DNA of 64,000 bases, from contig CAXAMN010026683.1 in the NCBI GenBank assembly GCA_963970005.1, forward strand, positions 323,331 through 387,330, read 5' to 3'. The translations under genes and the position numbers were made by a program. This DNA comes from Durusdinium trenchii. Lineage: Eukaryota > Sar > Dinophyceae > Suessiales > Symbiodiniaceae. Below the pieces are notes generated by a model. It saw only the letters and a program-made list of their open reading frames with translations, was not told the DNA's origin and did not search any database. Shown here one piece after another: positions 24,575 to 37,043 of the stretch (position 1 is its first letter; every line of letters starts with the position of its first letter).

Positions 24575-24646
24575 GTGCGTCCGTGTGTTTTCTTGGGGTA
24601 CACTACGTATAACTAGAAGCTGTATAATCTTGCTTTTCGTCCCGAG

Positions 24647-24787
24647 GAGCAAGTGCCGGTCTTCACCAAACTGGTTCTAATCCTGGCACAATGGCTTCTT
24701 GCCATCTTGGAACTACAAAAGACGCCGGTCTGCGCTCTCAGTGGCGGGAGAAGGCAGCATTTCATCCTGTGCAAAGGAACGCTCTCA
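24647..24787 (+). CDS. Candidate internal exon, hydrophobic segment
   Basis: Begins after CCCGAG with EQVPVFTKLVLILAQWLLAI then LELQKTPVCALSGGRRQHF, and ends at a GTGAGT donor at 24788. The stretch LVLILAQWLLAILEL could be a membrane or buried helix. Good donor, plausible acceptor, no family. Confidence 0.45.
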
Positions 24788-25179
24788 GTGAGTCTTCACC
24801 TACAGGACCTAAAGCCCCTTAAGAGTCAAAAGGGCCTGTTTGAAGACTTCAGTTTGCGAGTTCTAGCACGGTGTCGAGTCTTTTTGTATTTGTATTTTTG
24901 TGAGGTCTCCTTAGATTGAGACCGGACACATACATAGGCGCTGGCCTGGAAGTTAGTTTGTTGTTTGGGCAAAAGAATCAAACCAACAACGAAGGAGTGA
25001 CCCGGGGCCCCATGTCCCATTTCACAGTGGTCAGAGTTTTGTGTCCTTCCGGCGAACGAAGGCTTTAACATGGGACACCAGATGACCAAACACCAACCCA
25101 AACCGTGACATTCAGCCTGTTCAACGAACTCTTGCTTTTGCGGATGTGTTGGACTCGCCGTGTCGTCAGTCCTGCCCAG

Positions 25180-25317
25180 GAACTTGATCTCTCGTGTCGC
25201 CCACTTGGCACCCCTGCGGACGCAGATCCTGTTGGCCATCGCCCTTGTAGCATGTTGCAGAGAGGGCAATTGGGGGGCAATGTGCGGAGTTGGGGCGGCG
25301 TATCCTCCGACCGTCCG
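25180..25317 (+). CDS. Candidate internal exon, hydrophobic segment
   Basis: After TGCCCAG the frame reads NLISRVAHLAPLRTQILLAI then ALVACCREGNWGAMCGVGAA. The likely donor is GCAAGG at 25318, a GC donor of the kind common in dinoflagellates. The hydrophobic helix suggests a membrane protein. Unassigned. Confidence 0.38.
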
Positions 25318-26248
25318 GCAAGGATGGGAAAAATACCATGAACATCATTTAATCATATTTGATCAGAATAATTAATAATATTATTGCTTTTTTCTTAAAG
25401 TCAACATCACACGAGGATTCTGGTACCAAGATACGCCACCCATGTATGAAGAGAATAGTTGGCGCGGGATGTTTTGGCTTCTTTATTGGGGGGTCATTGC
25501 TTTTGACCCACACTGTGATGTGGGTGCAGGATCAAAACTGCAGGGCTTTTGAACACATATTTTGACTGACGGATATGATATGCAAGAATCTGTTGAATCT
25601 GTAAAGGTTGCTCAACCTCCCCGACAAAAGGCAATCAGAATATGATAATTATATGTCGGACCTATTTGGTTAAAAGGTTTTATTTTTGAAACCACTGTAA
25701 AACCGTGTTTTCGATAACTTCTTGCACAAAACACATCTCCCAGGAGCACCCGTTCTGTTGTTTGTCCCTCGCCGGCAGGATGGTTGACTTATCAATCCAT
25801 CAATGCACACTTCCCCGGAGGTCCCCCAGCTCCAGCTTGTGGGATTGGCTTCATTAACCGAGGTTCCTGGCTTCATCCAATCGACTTGTTTGGAGAAGGA
25901 TCGCACCAAGGGTCAAACAACAATCAACGTGATCTTAAAATGCATGATCTTAAGTCTTAAAGTGCTTTCTTTCCATGAACCCATCAACCGCAGACCACCC
26001 TCAATATCCAAAAAGTGTGTGATCAAATTTCAAGTAGCCAATTGCATCTAATTACAAGATACTGACAAGAAATGCTTCAAATCATCCTTCTCTCCTTGTG
26101 ATTCTTCAGTTTTGGGGCCAACAAGACATCACTTTTTTCCTTTGATCCTTCCTATATCTCGCTCGGGCTCCGAACGAAAAACACAACAAACAAAAAACGG
26201 CCTGGCCGCCCTGGGCCAAATCGGCCAAGAGCCAAAACCGCTCGCAAG

Positions 26249-26375
26249 AAAAGCGACGGAGCAGGTGGCGTTGGTCGCGGCGCCTTGGCTCCTGCGTCTT
26301 TTGGACCGGATCTTAAACGTGCTTCCCATCACCGGCGCCGTGGCATGTAAACGCGCTGACGGACTGGACATACCG
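26249..26375 (+). CDS. Candidate internal exon, unknown protein
   Basis: The frame reads KATEQVALVAAPWLLRLLDR then ILNVLPITGAVACKRADGL. It is helical with a possible membrane stretch. The boundaries are approximate, as the frame is open well upstream. It could precede the exon at 26422. Confidence 0.35.
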
Positions 26376-26421
26376 GGTCATATTCCAGTCCGTTCGCATG
26401 TGTGGAAGCAAGGGAAATCAG

Positions 26422-26530
26422 GTCGAAATGGTCAAATGGACGGATGCCAGCGAAAACAAAAGCCCTCAGAGCTGCGTAACCTACGTGGCCTACATGAGCA
26501 TGACAGAACTCACCGGCAAATTGCGAAGGA
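26422..26530 (+). CDS. Candidate internal exon, unknown protein
   Basis: After AAATCAG in phase 0: VEMVKWTDASENKSPQSCVT then YVAYMSMTELTGKLRR. A GA or GT donor near 26528-26531 precedes an in-frame TGA. The frame differs from that of the longer open frame overlapping it, but its composition is more protein-like. Confidence 0.42.
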
Positions 26531-26662
26531 GTTGAAGGGGAAGTACGTAGGAGATTACCTTTGAAAGTCTTGATTTTTAAGCAATCTGCATAGGCTCAGT
26601 CGACTGAGTTACTAGTTTCGAGAGGTGCTTTCGTCATCTCTACAGCTGAGATTGCATGGCAG

Positions 26663-26822
26663 GTGCGGAGCAGGGGAGGAGCGATGGATTTCGGGGGAAA
26701 AGGATCTCGGAGGAACCAGTTGAAGCAGTTCCACATGCAGAGTGTTTTCGTTTACCCTGCGGTTCGCATAGCTATCCTGGCAGCTATACTTGGAGCAAAT
26801 AAGTCTGGGAGAGATTTGCAAG
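26663..26822 (+). CDS. Candidate internal exon with membrane-like helix
   Basis: Bounded by TGGCAG and CAAG|GTGTTT. Phase 0 reads VRSRGGAMDFGGKGSRRNQL, then KQFHMQSVFVYPAVRIAILA and AILGANKSGRDLQ. The run VFVYPAVRIAILAAILGA could cross a membrane. Both splice sites agree with the frame. Unassigned. Confidence 0.47.
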
Positions 26823-27312
26823 GTGTTTCTTCTTGGGGAGCTTTACAAGACCCCCAAAGGTATAGAGTAATTATAGAGGTCCATAGGCCCATAGGTCGTT
26901 CAGGGGTCTACCTATTTTAGCAACTAGAATAATAACATCTTGTCTTATAATATGCACCCACATTTTGATGTTTGCCTGCGCAGTCCCGTCAGAGCTCAAT
27001 CTGCACCATGGGCACCATTTTTTTCTGTGTGAAACTCCTGTTCGGAGCGTAAAGTGGTCCATGCAGGTGAATTCGGTCTGAGGGCGATGACTGCCGTCGA
27101 TCAATGGCTGTAAGGCTATAGTAGATAGCATTATGCGATAATATGGGCTTTCTACGGCTAATATAGCGCCCTATATCGAATGGTTCAAAAAAGGACTATA
27201 TATGAGCCTATGGCTCTCGAGGTGTCTGTGCTTCCCATGTGGCTGAGCATCGCATCCGTTCCAACTGGAAATCGCCCATGGCGGCGCTCCGCATGGCGCC
27301 GCTCCGCGGCAG

Positions 27313-27420
27313 GCGATGTTGATTCAAGCTGACTGGTTCCTGCCTGACGCGCCGGAGCTGGCACCCGGCGTGGAAGTGGCACAGGCTGGGCCGGCGCAGG
27401 ACGGCCCGGCTAGGCTACGG
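27313..27420 (+). CDS. Candidate internal exon, unknown protein
   Basis: After GCGGCAG the frame reads AMLIQADWFLPDAPELAPGV then EVAQAGPAQDGPARLR. It is GC-rich and Pro/Ala-rich. The donor is uncertain. Confidence 0.35.
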
Positions 27421-27883
27421 AGAGTTCTCTGCTCAAACGACTCGATAGACCTAAAAAAGACGCCACGAGGCCACCAGGATGCACAAAGAAGACTAAGTGC
27501 AGATAAGTGCAGTATCCACCCCTGAGAATTCTTGGGCCAATGTGCTTAGTTACTTGATATATATGTTGATATTTTACATAGCCTGAAAAGCAAAGGCATG
27601 TCTACGGGGAGATCTCTTGACCCATCCCGATTGCTGGTCTCAGACCGCAAGAGACCCCCACCGGGAGGAACCAGGTGTTCAGCCCCAAATCCCACTTACC
27701 TCGGGTGTCTTTTTCGCACCCACCAAGGTGCCGGATCATGCGCCCTCCAAGATCCTCGGGTGCCTGAAATATCTCGGGATACCTCGTTGGGTGCCTTTTT
27801 CGGGACCAAAAGCAACGGTTCGGGATCCTTTTCGTGGGGGGGCTTTACGGTTGACCTGGTTCCAGTTGGACGATCTTCTCCAG

Positions 27884-27985
27884 ATCAACAGCGACCTCAA
27901 GGGCGTCGTGGAGTGCCAGGAGGGCGACAAATGGCGGGCCACACGGCGTGGACGAATCCGCTCGGCTGATGGAGATGAATCCCGA
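27884..27985 (+). CDS. Candidate internal exon, unknown protein
   Basis: After TTCTCCAG the frame reads INSDLKGVVECQEGDKWRAT then RRGRIRSADGDES. The frame continues without a clear donor. Charged composition supports coding. Unassigned. Confidence 0.38.
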
Positions 27986-27989
27986 ATCC

Positions 27990-30943
27990 ATGGGGAATCC
28001 AGGCATTCAGCTGTTTCCAGATTGTTGCAAACTAACGGAATCCATCGGACTATCATCCTATTCAACTGATTTCAACTGTTGAGTAGCGTGGTTGAGTGTT
28101 CAGTCATTGGCCTTGAGCCACACAAGCTGCTGTCATGTGGCAAGCTGGGACTAAAGATGGTCTTCTTGTCATCACACATGGTAACATGGTACTGTAGGTA
28201 CTTAGTCATTATGGTATTGCTTGAATGGGCACATTGGCTATTGCTGGCGCTTGAAATGTTTGAATCATCAACGCCACGACAAACGAGAAAAGCACTTCCT
28301 TGAGGTGAAACACACCGAGAACGGCAGAGAGGGGTTGCTTGGCTTTTGTTTGGCGGGGTTGGATCTACAGATTGAACATGCAACAAGCTTTATTAGTAAG
28401 GTGTCCAGGATGTTGTTTGTCAGGTGTTCAACGATGAGTTTTGTCCTTTACCAGAACTTTCTGAGTTTACAACGCCTGTGTTCTTGTGCTCATAATATCA
28501 TGTACATTGAGACATTTCATGCCTTACACAACACATGATCCTTCAATCGCCACGTGCAGCACTGTATATTTGGATAAAACTTGATCATTCTTCCCCGTCT
28601 GTTCGGGGCGTAGGACCTAGCTCCTTCGGCCTGGACGCTCCTAGTCGGGCGATCAGGCGGCATGTTTTCGGCCTCACTGAGGTTCTTTTTCGCGACTGAA
28701 AGCCAACTTCAGATACAAAACTCGAGCTTCCTGCTTCTCGTCTTTTCAGGGCCTTTCTGAACATGCTGATTCTGAAAATTCAGTCTGTCCAGGTGGTCAG
28801 GTTGGCAGGTTGTAGAAGTGTTTCCGGCTGTTTGTGACAAGTTGACACCTAAGAAACAGATGGTTTTGAGAATCAACAGGATGTTGGTTCTGCATTATTT
28901 CTTTGGAATTTTGCTAAATATGTGTGGACGTGTACGTACTTAAAGCTTGAGGCTTGTGAGACTTATGAGTTAGCACTCATCCGACAACCACATGTACCTG
29001 CGAACTTGAAATTATACCATCTATTTTGCAGCAGCCTCAGAGGGCAGCATATTTACAATAAACAAACCATGATCATTGATGCGAGTTCATCAGAGATTGC
29101 ATCAACGAGCAAACCAGCAGGCACTTGTGGGAAGCAATTGCATTCCTTTTTCGCTCCCATCCTTGTTACAGCCTTTTTCGCTCCCAGGTGGATATGTCAT
29201 CGTTCAGATCCTTGGCTCGATAGTGAATATGTCAACAAAACAAAGACTGAAAGACTTGGAAGGATAGAAAACGACACTTATTGCAGCATCCATAGCATGG
29301 AGATAGGTACTCTTCTGCCACTATGAATGCGATGTTGAAGATATTCCACGGACCGTAGCTTTGTATTGTTTGTGATCAGTGTTTGGACTGAGTCCGCACA
29401 TTTGTGAAAGACGATGACATTAGAGTATGTAACAGTAACAGTTTTATGCCATTATGTGCAACTGGTGTGTTTTTTTCTATATGGATGTGCCATCAACCAA
29501 TGTGAAGTGAAGCATTCTTCGGCTGAGGATTACAACGAGGAGTTCTTTCAGAGGCGGACAGGGGCTGTGGTTGACAGGTGGACAATGTGTTGTACACTTG
29601 GAATGAGTAGATTAAGTACAAGTGTCACAAAGGTTTCTACATCCCAAGGCTTACAAACACATGGAACTGAGGGAATAGTTGGAATGGTGTTTAGCTCAAT
29701 CCCATTCCTGCTGTTCTTGATTTCACACAAAAGGGCTTCTTACATCACTGATGGCAGAAGATGTTTGTGCACAGCAATCCAGTACATACTCAGCCCCCCA
29801 CACAACTCGTTTCAGTTTTGGGCATAGCATAGCACAAAGACATGCCATTGACCAAATTGACCCCACCACCCTTCTAACACAATTGGGAACCAGTTTGTGC
29901 ATGTGTGAACGGTCAACCCAATCCGTCTCTATTTCTATTTCACTGGCTCAATGGCCATGCTACGTTGCTTGGGCGGGAGCAGTGTCCCTGAAGAAACCCA
30001 TCGCCCGTCAAGTCCTTGGAAGCACCAAAGAAGGTTCTTCAGTTTTCTCGAAAATCTATGGTACTTGTACTAGGTTGTTCAATTTGGGTCCCAAATTGAA
30101 GATTACAGTGCTGCATAAGTACAAAAAAGGAGTCCTTTCCATGTGCCTCCTGGTGGCTTCGAAGCGAGAGGAAAACCACTCAGCATCACAGAAATGGATG
30201 AGTGTAAGCTGTCAGCCAGCCTACCATAGCCCTTCGCCAACCAGGTCGGCTGCCCAGGTTCTTCACTTCCAGGTCAACCTCTTAGGTCAAACCTTCGGAC
30301 GGATGGTTGGAGGGCGCTAGTAGGTTGGAGGCCAGCGCTGAGTGTGGAACCTTTCAGGTCAAACCAACGATCGCGTCGTCCTGCCAGGACCGAAGAGGTC
30401 TCCAGACGTGACCTGGAGTCGCTTGGAGAAGAATGCGGCTGTGACGGCTGTGGCTGGATGACGGCTGGATTCTCCTGGGTCCATTTGGGTGTATTAAAAC
30501 TATTGGAACTAGTTACATCTCCCAAGTCGACATCCAAAGATATTCGGCTCGACCAAAACCCAGGTTGGAATTTGGGAGTCTCCATATCCCAATAATGACC
30601 CATTTGGGTCCCCTCAGATGGATCGCCAGGACAACCCATTTGGATCTTCAGGAAGGAAGACCTGCAGGCCCATGGACGGTTCTGTGTATACTCGATGTGT
30701 CGCGTCCTCCATGATTTTCGGTGGGTTTTACACCGGAGACCCAGGGGTCCTGGGACGAGCTCGAGAGCCCCTTCTGTTCGTAGCTGGGAATAGTATCAAA
30801 TCTGTATAGGTACACAGCCAGGACCAGGTGTGTCTGAAGCTATTTTAAAGGAGGCTCCGAGCTACAGATCCATCTAAGATGGTACAAGATGTTGAACCCA
30901 GCATCTTGTGCTCCATGTGCTCCATGCTCATGGGAATGGACAG
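27990..30943. other. Low-density stretch, nothing recognised
   Basis: Open frames near 28922-29326, 29414-29827 and 29751-30320 look like chance ORFs in AT-balanced sequence, with no motifs or splice boundaries. A GC-rich patch at 30330-30480 may be an exon remnant. Confidence 0.35.
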
Positions 30944-31103
30944 ACCCAGACCACGGAAGCATCATTCATCACCTGGAGCTGCGGACAGCACAGAAGAAAA
31001 CCAGCATCATCTCAGGCAAGTGACGCATCAGCTAGAAGAGACCAAACAGAAGTTGGAAGAGAACAAGCAGAAGTTGGAGAGACTGGAGCGATTCTTGGAC
31101 TGA
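30944..31103 (+). CDS. Candidate terminal exon, coiled coil
   Basis: After GGACAG the frame ends in a clear heptad-like coiled coil (VTHQLEETKQKLEENKQKLE, then RLERFLD) and a TGA at 31101-31103. A GCAAGTGA sequence near 31016 could instead be a GC donor inside it, which would remove the coil from the exon. Unassigned. Confidence 0.35.
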
Positions 31104-32104
31104 AGAGATGGGCACGGGCCGGGCACGGGAGAGTTGCTATAGCACTACAGCACATCGGAATAGGCACTGAGTAAGCCTTGAGTAGTAAGCCTTAAGCTCA
31201 CATCTCATATCAGGTCGGTCTGTCCGACTACAGAACTGGTCCTTGGATGCCCATCCTTCAGCACCAACATGGCATTCCAGGCATCCAAGGGCCCAGTGAA
31301 CATGTTTGCATGCTCGGGTAGATGACAAGCTTCTGAGAATGACCTGCAGGGATTTCCAGATCTCACAGTTGGCCGGACGGAGGTCATGTTGACACATGTT
31401 GACGCCTGTTGAGGACAGGACCTTGTTCCAGGATCGTTTGGAACACCTTCTTTGTTCGGAGAGTCTCTGCTAGCCTCCCCTTGAGGAAATTTGGGCGGCA
31501 AGTTGGATGTCCTGATGAGGTCACCGATGGACGACGGGTGCGTGACGGGTTTGTGTGGTGTGGCTAGCGCCCGTGAGACGGGTTTCTATCGGATCAGTGT
31601 GGATCAGTCAGATGTTCATTCAGCGCTGTGCTTGACATGTTCTTGTTCTTGCTTAGCACTGGATGCCAGGTCAAGTTGTGGTAGCGCTGTGATACATGTT
31701 GTTGATGTTTATTTGTATCGTATTGTGCGTTCTTTTGTGCATGTTGTGTTTTTGGCATGTCGTTCCGAGTTCCCTGGGAAATCCGTGTTGGCTCCATGGC
31801 GCACTACCTCGATAACCTCGATGGTAGTACTGAATCGTATTGATTAATATGATTAGACTGAAGGCCAATGACATGGACATCCGTTGGGATCACATGCCAT
31901 TGGCAGTCAGTATATATTATGATGTGCCGCATTCTTGGCATTCTTGGCTGCGTCACGTTCCTTCCCCTTGTGAAACAATGGCCCGGTCCAGGTATTTGTT
32001 TCGCCGCTTTACATGGCCAGTTTCACATGAGAACCGGCCTAGAATTTATCCGCTCCAGGCTAGACAGACGGGTCAAACACAAACCAAACAAAGAAACTAT
32101 CTCA

Positions 32105-32546
32105 GCTCTTGGCAGTACTACTAGGAGCAAGGACGCTACTAGAAAGCATTGGGGCATCGCCACGAACGTAGCGTTCAGACGCTACTGTATTTGGTGGAGG
32201 CCAAGTAGGTTGGAGGCCATCGCTACGGATGGATCAAGAAAGCTACTAGTAGCTCCTGGCATTACTACTTGGAGCAAGGACGTGCCCCGGATGGCTCCTT
32301 CCGGTGGATCTCCAGGCTCATGGGGGATGGCTCCCATGGCTCCCATGGCTCCCAACACTCCGACGCGGAGCCCAACGGTGCGGGACTCGAAGAAAGCAGC
32401 GCTTGTGAGATTGGGCTTCGTTGGGTATTAGTAGTAATTTTATGTTAATTCTAATTCTTGTTTCTACTTGCTTCTTGTTACTACTAGTAAGGCACTTGTT
32501 ACTAGTAGCGATGCACTTGTTCGTAGTAGCTTCTTGTTACTACTAG
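32105..32546. repeat. Dispersed ACTAGTAG repeat cluster
   Basis: Repeated blocks related to TACTACTAGGAGCAAGGACG and TTCTTGTTACTACTAG lie at 32105-32140, 32205-32285 and 32463-32546. The perfect palindrome GCTACTAGTAGC is at 32242-32253. A GC-rich patch between them (32283-32430) reads APSGGSPGSWGMAPMAPMAP and may be coding or a short GGCTCCCAT repeat. Confidence 0.65.
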
Positions 32547-32690
32547 GGAGGCGGTCGATTTTGAGGGGCTCCAGGAAGAAGTTCGAAGCTTCCTTTGCAA
32601 GCCTGGCTGGAGGGGCCGGGCGGAGGATGAGCACTCTTCACGCTTTTTCGTCAGCATCTACACAACTCACCACAGGGATAAGCCACTTGG
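32547..32690 (+). CDS. Candidate exon, unknown protein
   Basis: After ACTAG the frame reads EAVDFEGLQEEVRSFLCKPG, then WRGRAEDEHSSRFFVSIYTT. This looks more protein-like than the longer overlapping Ser/Arg-rich frame. The acceptor lies inside the ACTAGTAG repeat, so the repeat may supply a splice site. Unassigned. Confidence 0.35.
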
Positions 32691-32699
32691 TCAAAGGCA

Positions 32700-35600
32700 G
32701 AGCTTTTAAGTTTGAGTGGAGCCATGAACACGCGAGGTCCATCACCCCGCTAAGCAGGTGGAGAAAGCTCTGAATTCCTCTCAGCATTCGATGTCAGCAT
32801 GTCCTTAGGTCGGAACTGTCGGAGCATCCCTGAAATGTGAACAGTAAGACATCATGTCAGACATCAGTTCAACCTGTGGACCTGCATTCGTGTGACAGGT
32901 GTTGGAATGGAATTCAGTAGGTAGTAGCCATGTTTCACCAACTGAAGTTTGCTTTGCAGATTCGCGCAATCAGAACATCTACGGGTAGGCTTTGCCATGT
33001 TTTACCCTCTTGAACTCTAGAATCCTTCTTTAGCATTGTCCAAAGCCATAGCCTTGGATTGTCCACACTTGAAGATCCTGGCTTCATCCGCACTCTGCAG
33101 GCGCCCCTGAGCACGTCGACTCATGGCTGAAGGGCTAAGGAACCGAGAGTGCTTGATTATTGGCCTAGGTGACCAGGTTAAATTGGAGTATCCCATGGTT
33201 CCAAAAAGTCTTTGGAAGCGTGTTACAGAAGCGTGTTACAGCGATGAGTCGTCTACGAATCACCAAGCTCGGTCATTACCGTGCCAGAATCGAACGTGCA
33301 AGTAAACAGTGTGTGGGTCCAGGTTATTGGAAGTAGCGTGTTCATTGGCGATGTGGCCAACATATGTAGATGATTGGCCGCAGTCCCTTAGTGTTCCATG
33401 TGTGTTCATTACTGTAAATTTAATGATGCTTTTGTGTAACTGCAATATTCAACAAGCTGTTTGACAGTTCGCCCACGAGTGTTCCTGTCAATATAATGTA
33501 ACATTATATTATTGTAATATTATATATGATATTATATACATATATACAATATCATATATATACGCGATTATGTTCATTGCCAATAGCCTTCATCATGGAA
33601 AAAGAGCGGAACCTCTTGCGTGTTTCAAACCATGTACTTTCCCAACTGTAACTATGGACCAGACAAAAAGAATGGGTGAACCTGGTCACCCAGCACCATA
33701 GCTTCTTGATCACCTCTGGCTAGTTTGCACATATGCGTTAGTTGGCTGGAGGAATTTCGCCTCCAGGCCGCCAGGCCGGAGGGATTGTTTAATGCGTGAC
33801 CGGCGAATACCGGGTCGCAGGTGGAGTCCACGGGCGCGGCACGGCGAATGAATACTACACAGCGGTCACCCGTCGTGCGCAGTGTCCAAGTGGCGACACA
33901 GAACACGAGACGTCCATGGAAGTGATACCCAGAGCCATTCTTCTGAGAGACCATCCATGTCGGACGCCTGTGATCTATACAGTAAGCCGCTAAGCAGTAC
34001 GACCGGAGTGTACAGAATCATGGCTGTCTCTTCAACCAATCCACAAACAAACACCTTGGTGCCAGTGCCTGTATGACACCCTAGCATGAGGCACCTATAT
34101 AATAGAGGTGTTCAAGAAAGGAGTCAGGGCATTGATCCCTTATATCACAAGGGATTCTCCTCTGTTCTCCTACTGGCAATCCTCCGCGCGAGTTTCCGCC
34201 GAAGAGAACAGACGTCGAACTCGGAGACCCATCATTTGGAAGAAAGGACACCGGCCATTTCCAGCAAACTGTAAATCATGCCTCTATCCAACAAACCTGC
34301 AGCCTGATTTCCCTCTTCAAGACCCATTTCCTATGTATCAGTGGGTCATGACGTGGATCCTTTTTGACAAACCAGCACCGACCTTGTCACCGACCTTTTG
34401 CTTCCTACCCGTGTGGCTCACACCCACTGGACCGGTCGCCGGTCCACGCGCTCGAGTCCTTCGGGTCGCCCGGACGGAAGGCGCGAGCTGCGAAGTCAGT
34501 GAGGTTCTGGGGTGAGTGAGAGCTGGATGTATCCCTATACAGGTCAGGTCATAGAAAATACTTATGAAGTGAGGTTCTGGGGTTCAGGTATGTTCAGGTC
34601 ATAGAAAATACTTATGAAGTGAGGTTCTGGGGTTCAGGTATGTTCAGGTCATAGAAAATACTTATGAAGTGAGGTTCTGGGGTTCAGGTCATAGAAAATA
34701 CTTATGAAGGGGGTCAGCTTGACTAGGTTTCACTCTTGTCAGGCTGGACTGGTAGCAGACTTGGTTAGGTTTTAAATGGAGACCTCCCAGGCAACGACAC
34801 CCTCAAAGAAAAATAGGACCCAAACTCTCCAAAACGCATGGGGCCAGAGGGTCTCGGTCTCGCTATTGAAATACATGACCCGTGAGATACTCTAAGGTGA
34901 GATACTCCAAGAGTGCGCAAGCCGGCCCGGCCGGCCCCGTTGTAAGAGTTTGTTTCAATCAGCTGAAATAGGTTGTTTCAGAAAAACCTCCGGCCAAGGC
35001 CTCGCTTGGAACACAAACTCCGGCCAGGTCGGCAATGATTCTCATTGGATTCCTGGGTGAATTTGGGATCATGATTTTTGGACTGTTGCATTGATTAGGA
35101 CTGTCACCCCCCATTGGAGGTTCTTTATGAATCAAGAGTACATTAAGGAGTCATTCACAAAATATACATACAATGTCCAATCGACCAAAGCAGTATGAGA
35201 GGAATGCACAAGGCTTCACCTCACCAAAATGAGGGCGACCCTTGCAATAGCAAGGGTAGGTTCATGAGCATCATGGCCGCTTGGGTCATGGATCTGTGAG
35301 AGCAAACACAGAATCTGAGGAATTCTGAGGCGGCGCTATGTCTGAGTGTTATGTCTCAGTCTTTGTGTCTCGAAGATGGAGTTCTTCTGAGACCGGGGTT
35401 GCATTTGTCAGAAGAAGAGGCTCACTGACTGATGGAGTGCCGTGCTCTGAAGGGAACGATGTCAGCGTGCCTTGCGGCACAATCCCCATTGAGGCTGCTC
35501 TTATGGCACCCTCCGATGCGAAGGTACAGAAGCGTTTGTTTTTTTTTTTCTCCGGTAGTTGAGCGCGCTGCTACTGTCCAAAGGGTGCATGACCGCAGCA

Positions 35601-37043
35601 GACCACACTATCCAGGAGCAACCAAACCTGCAAACCTCGGAAAACGACGACATAGTTTTTTTCCCGAAAACCTGTGTTTTTACACACCAAGTGTCAAGAA
35701 CGTAGTTTCGCAGTGTAAAACTTGGTTTCACGTGCTCAGAACCGTTATTAATTCCGTGCAAAGCCAGTAGTTTACTTGTGGACGGTTTTTGAGAAACCCG
35801 GTTTTAGTTGCAAACCACTTTTGTTTCTAGGTTTTGAAAAGCGCCAGGAATAGGTCTTTGTCTTGTGACTTCTACGACGTTTCGGAGCTACCACTGTCTT
35901 TGTTGTTTACAGCCGCATTTTAGCTACGAACTGCCTGAATTAGGAAGAACAAGAGCGAACAGCATCAGGAGACAATTTATATCAAATTATGTATATTTTG
36001 TTAGTTGTGGTAGAACACTCTACTTCTCTAGCCTGCACAACACTGATCCTTCCTTAGAGGCATGACACCCTTTGGCTGGTTTCAAGCGCTGGCAAAGCAG
36101 CATTGGCTGCCGGAATTTCAGTGCATCAGAGGCTTCAATGCAACAGTTTAAACACTTTGAAACCAGGGTTCGGAAAAACAACCGCTTGAGGGTCGAAGGC
36201 TTACAACACAATACAATATTGACACATAGTTCACATTAATGTTCAAAACTCCTGGATGAACTGCCGGCTCTTCATGATTGAACAATGTACCAAGGACTTG
36301 ACAACCCCTGGCCTGTGAACCCTGCATGGTTTCGTTTCAGGGGCAACTGCGCAGCTGACGAACTGCCAAAATACCCCTGTTGAGGACCAACTAGAGTGCA
36401 CAGTGCGAAAACTCGAAAACTCGATTTGATTCCATATTTGTGTTTGTCCAACTGTTCTTTTCTGTCCCCAACCAAATTCCAATCAGGAGTCATTATCCGA
36501 AGGGGGTGAGACCCCATGAAAATGGTTGCCTTCTGGCTGGTTGTATATATAGATGAACAGGCCGACATGGCTGGCATAGTGCGAAGATCCAGGTCAAGGA
36601 TACCAGGTCTGGCTGAGTTCGGGTGACCAGATGCTGTTGCTGCCATCGTCATGGCCCGCCGAGAATTGGCCAAGAGAGATCTGTCTCGTGGTGAGTTAGC
36701 CGCCTGCCTTTTGACCGTGAATGGCGCTCCAAAATGGGGGTGGACCATGAATATATAAGCTCAAACAATAATATGAAGGTATGGTCAAGGCGGTAAATCT
36801 ACAGATTTTCTGAACATGTTTGTTCGATAAATGTGCTTTGACAATTGAAGGTTCGCACCGGACTCGTGTGGATGGTGGATACAACGTAACTCGTGGATCT
36901 CCTGGACTTTCTTATTCAGACCAAAACCGGTGAACCTGTGGGTTCCGACAGGTACGGTTCTTGCACCAGAAGCGCCAGAAAGGTGCTAAGGTGCTTCTAC
37001 ATGTCTGGAGCTTCGAAGTGTCTCAGATTCCAGAGACCACTGC
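32700..37043. other. Low-density stretch with a tandem repeat and AT runs
   Basis: Contains AT-rich inverted repeats at 33485-33565 and the 50-bp tandem repeat at 34501-34709. One weak exon candidate lies at 34187-34262 (ARVSAEENRRRTRRPIIWKK). Nothing else recognised. Confidence 0.35.
34501..34709. repeat. 50-bp tandem repeat
   Basis: The unit starting AGGTCATAGAAAATACTTAT begins at 34546, 34596, 34646 and 34686. The last spacing is 40 bp because ten bases are missing. A partial unit precedes at 34501. Confidence 0.9.

Noticed and set aside
28111-28125. Reverse-strand 9-base match to the spliced leader end (TGGCTCAAG)
   Set aside because: Too short to be above chance in 64 kb, with no coding context.
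31512-31545. CTGATGAG resembling a hammerhead ribozyme core
   Set aside because: No GAAA follows after a possible helix II and no flanking helices close.
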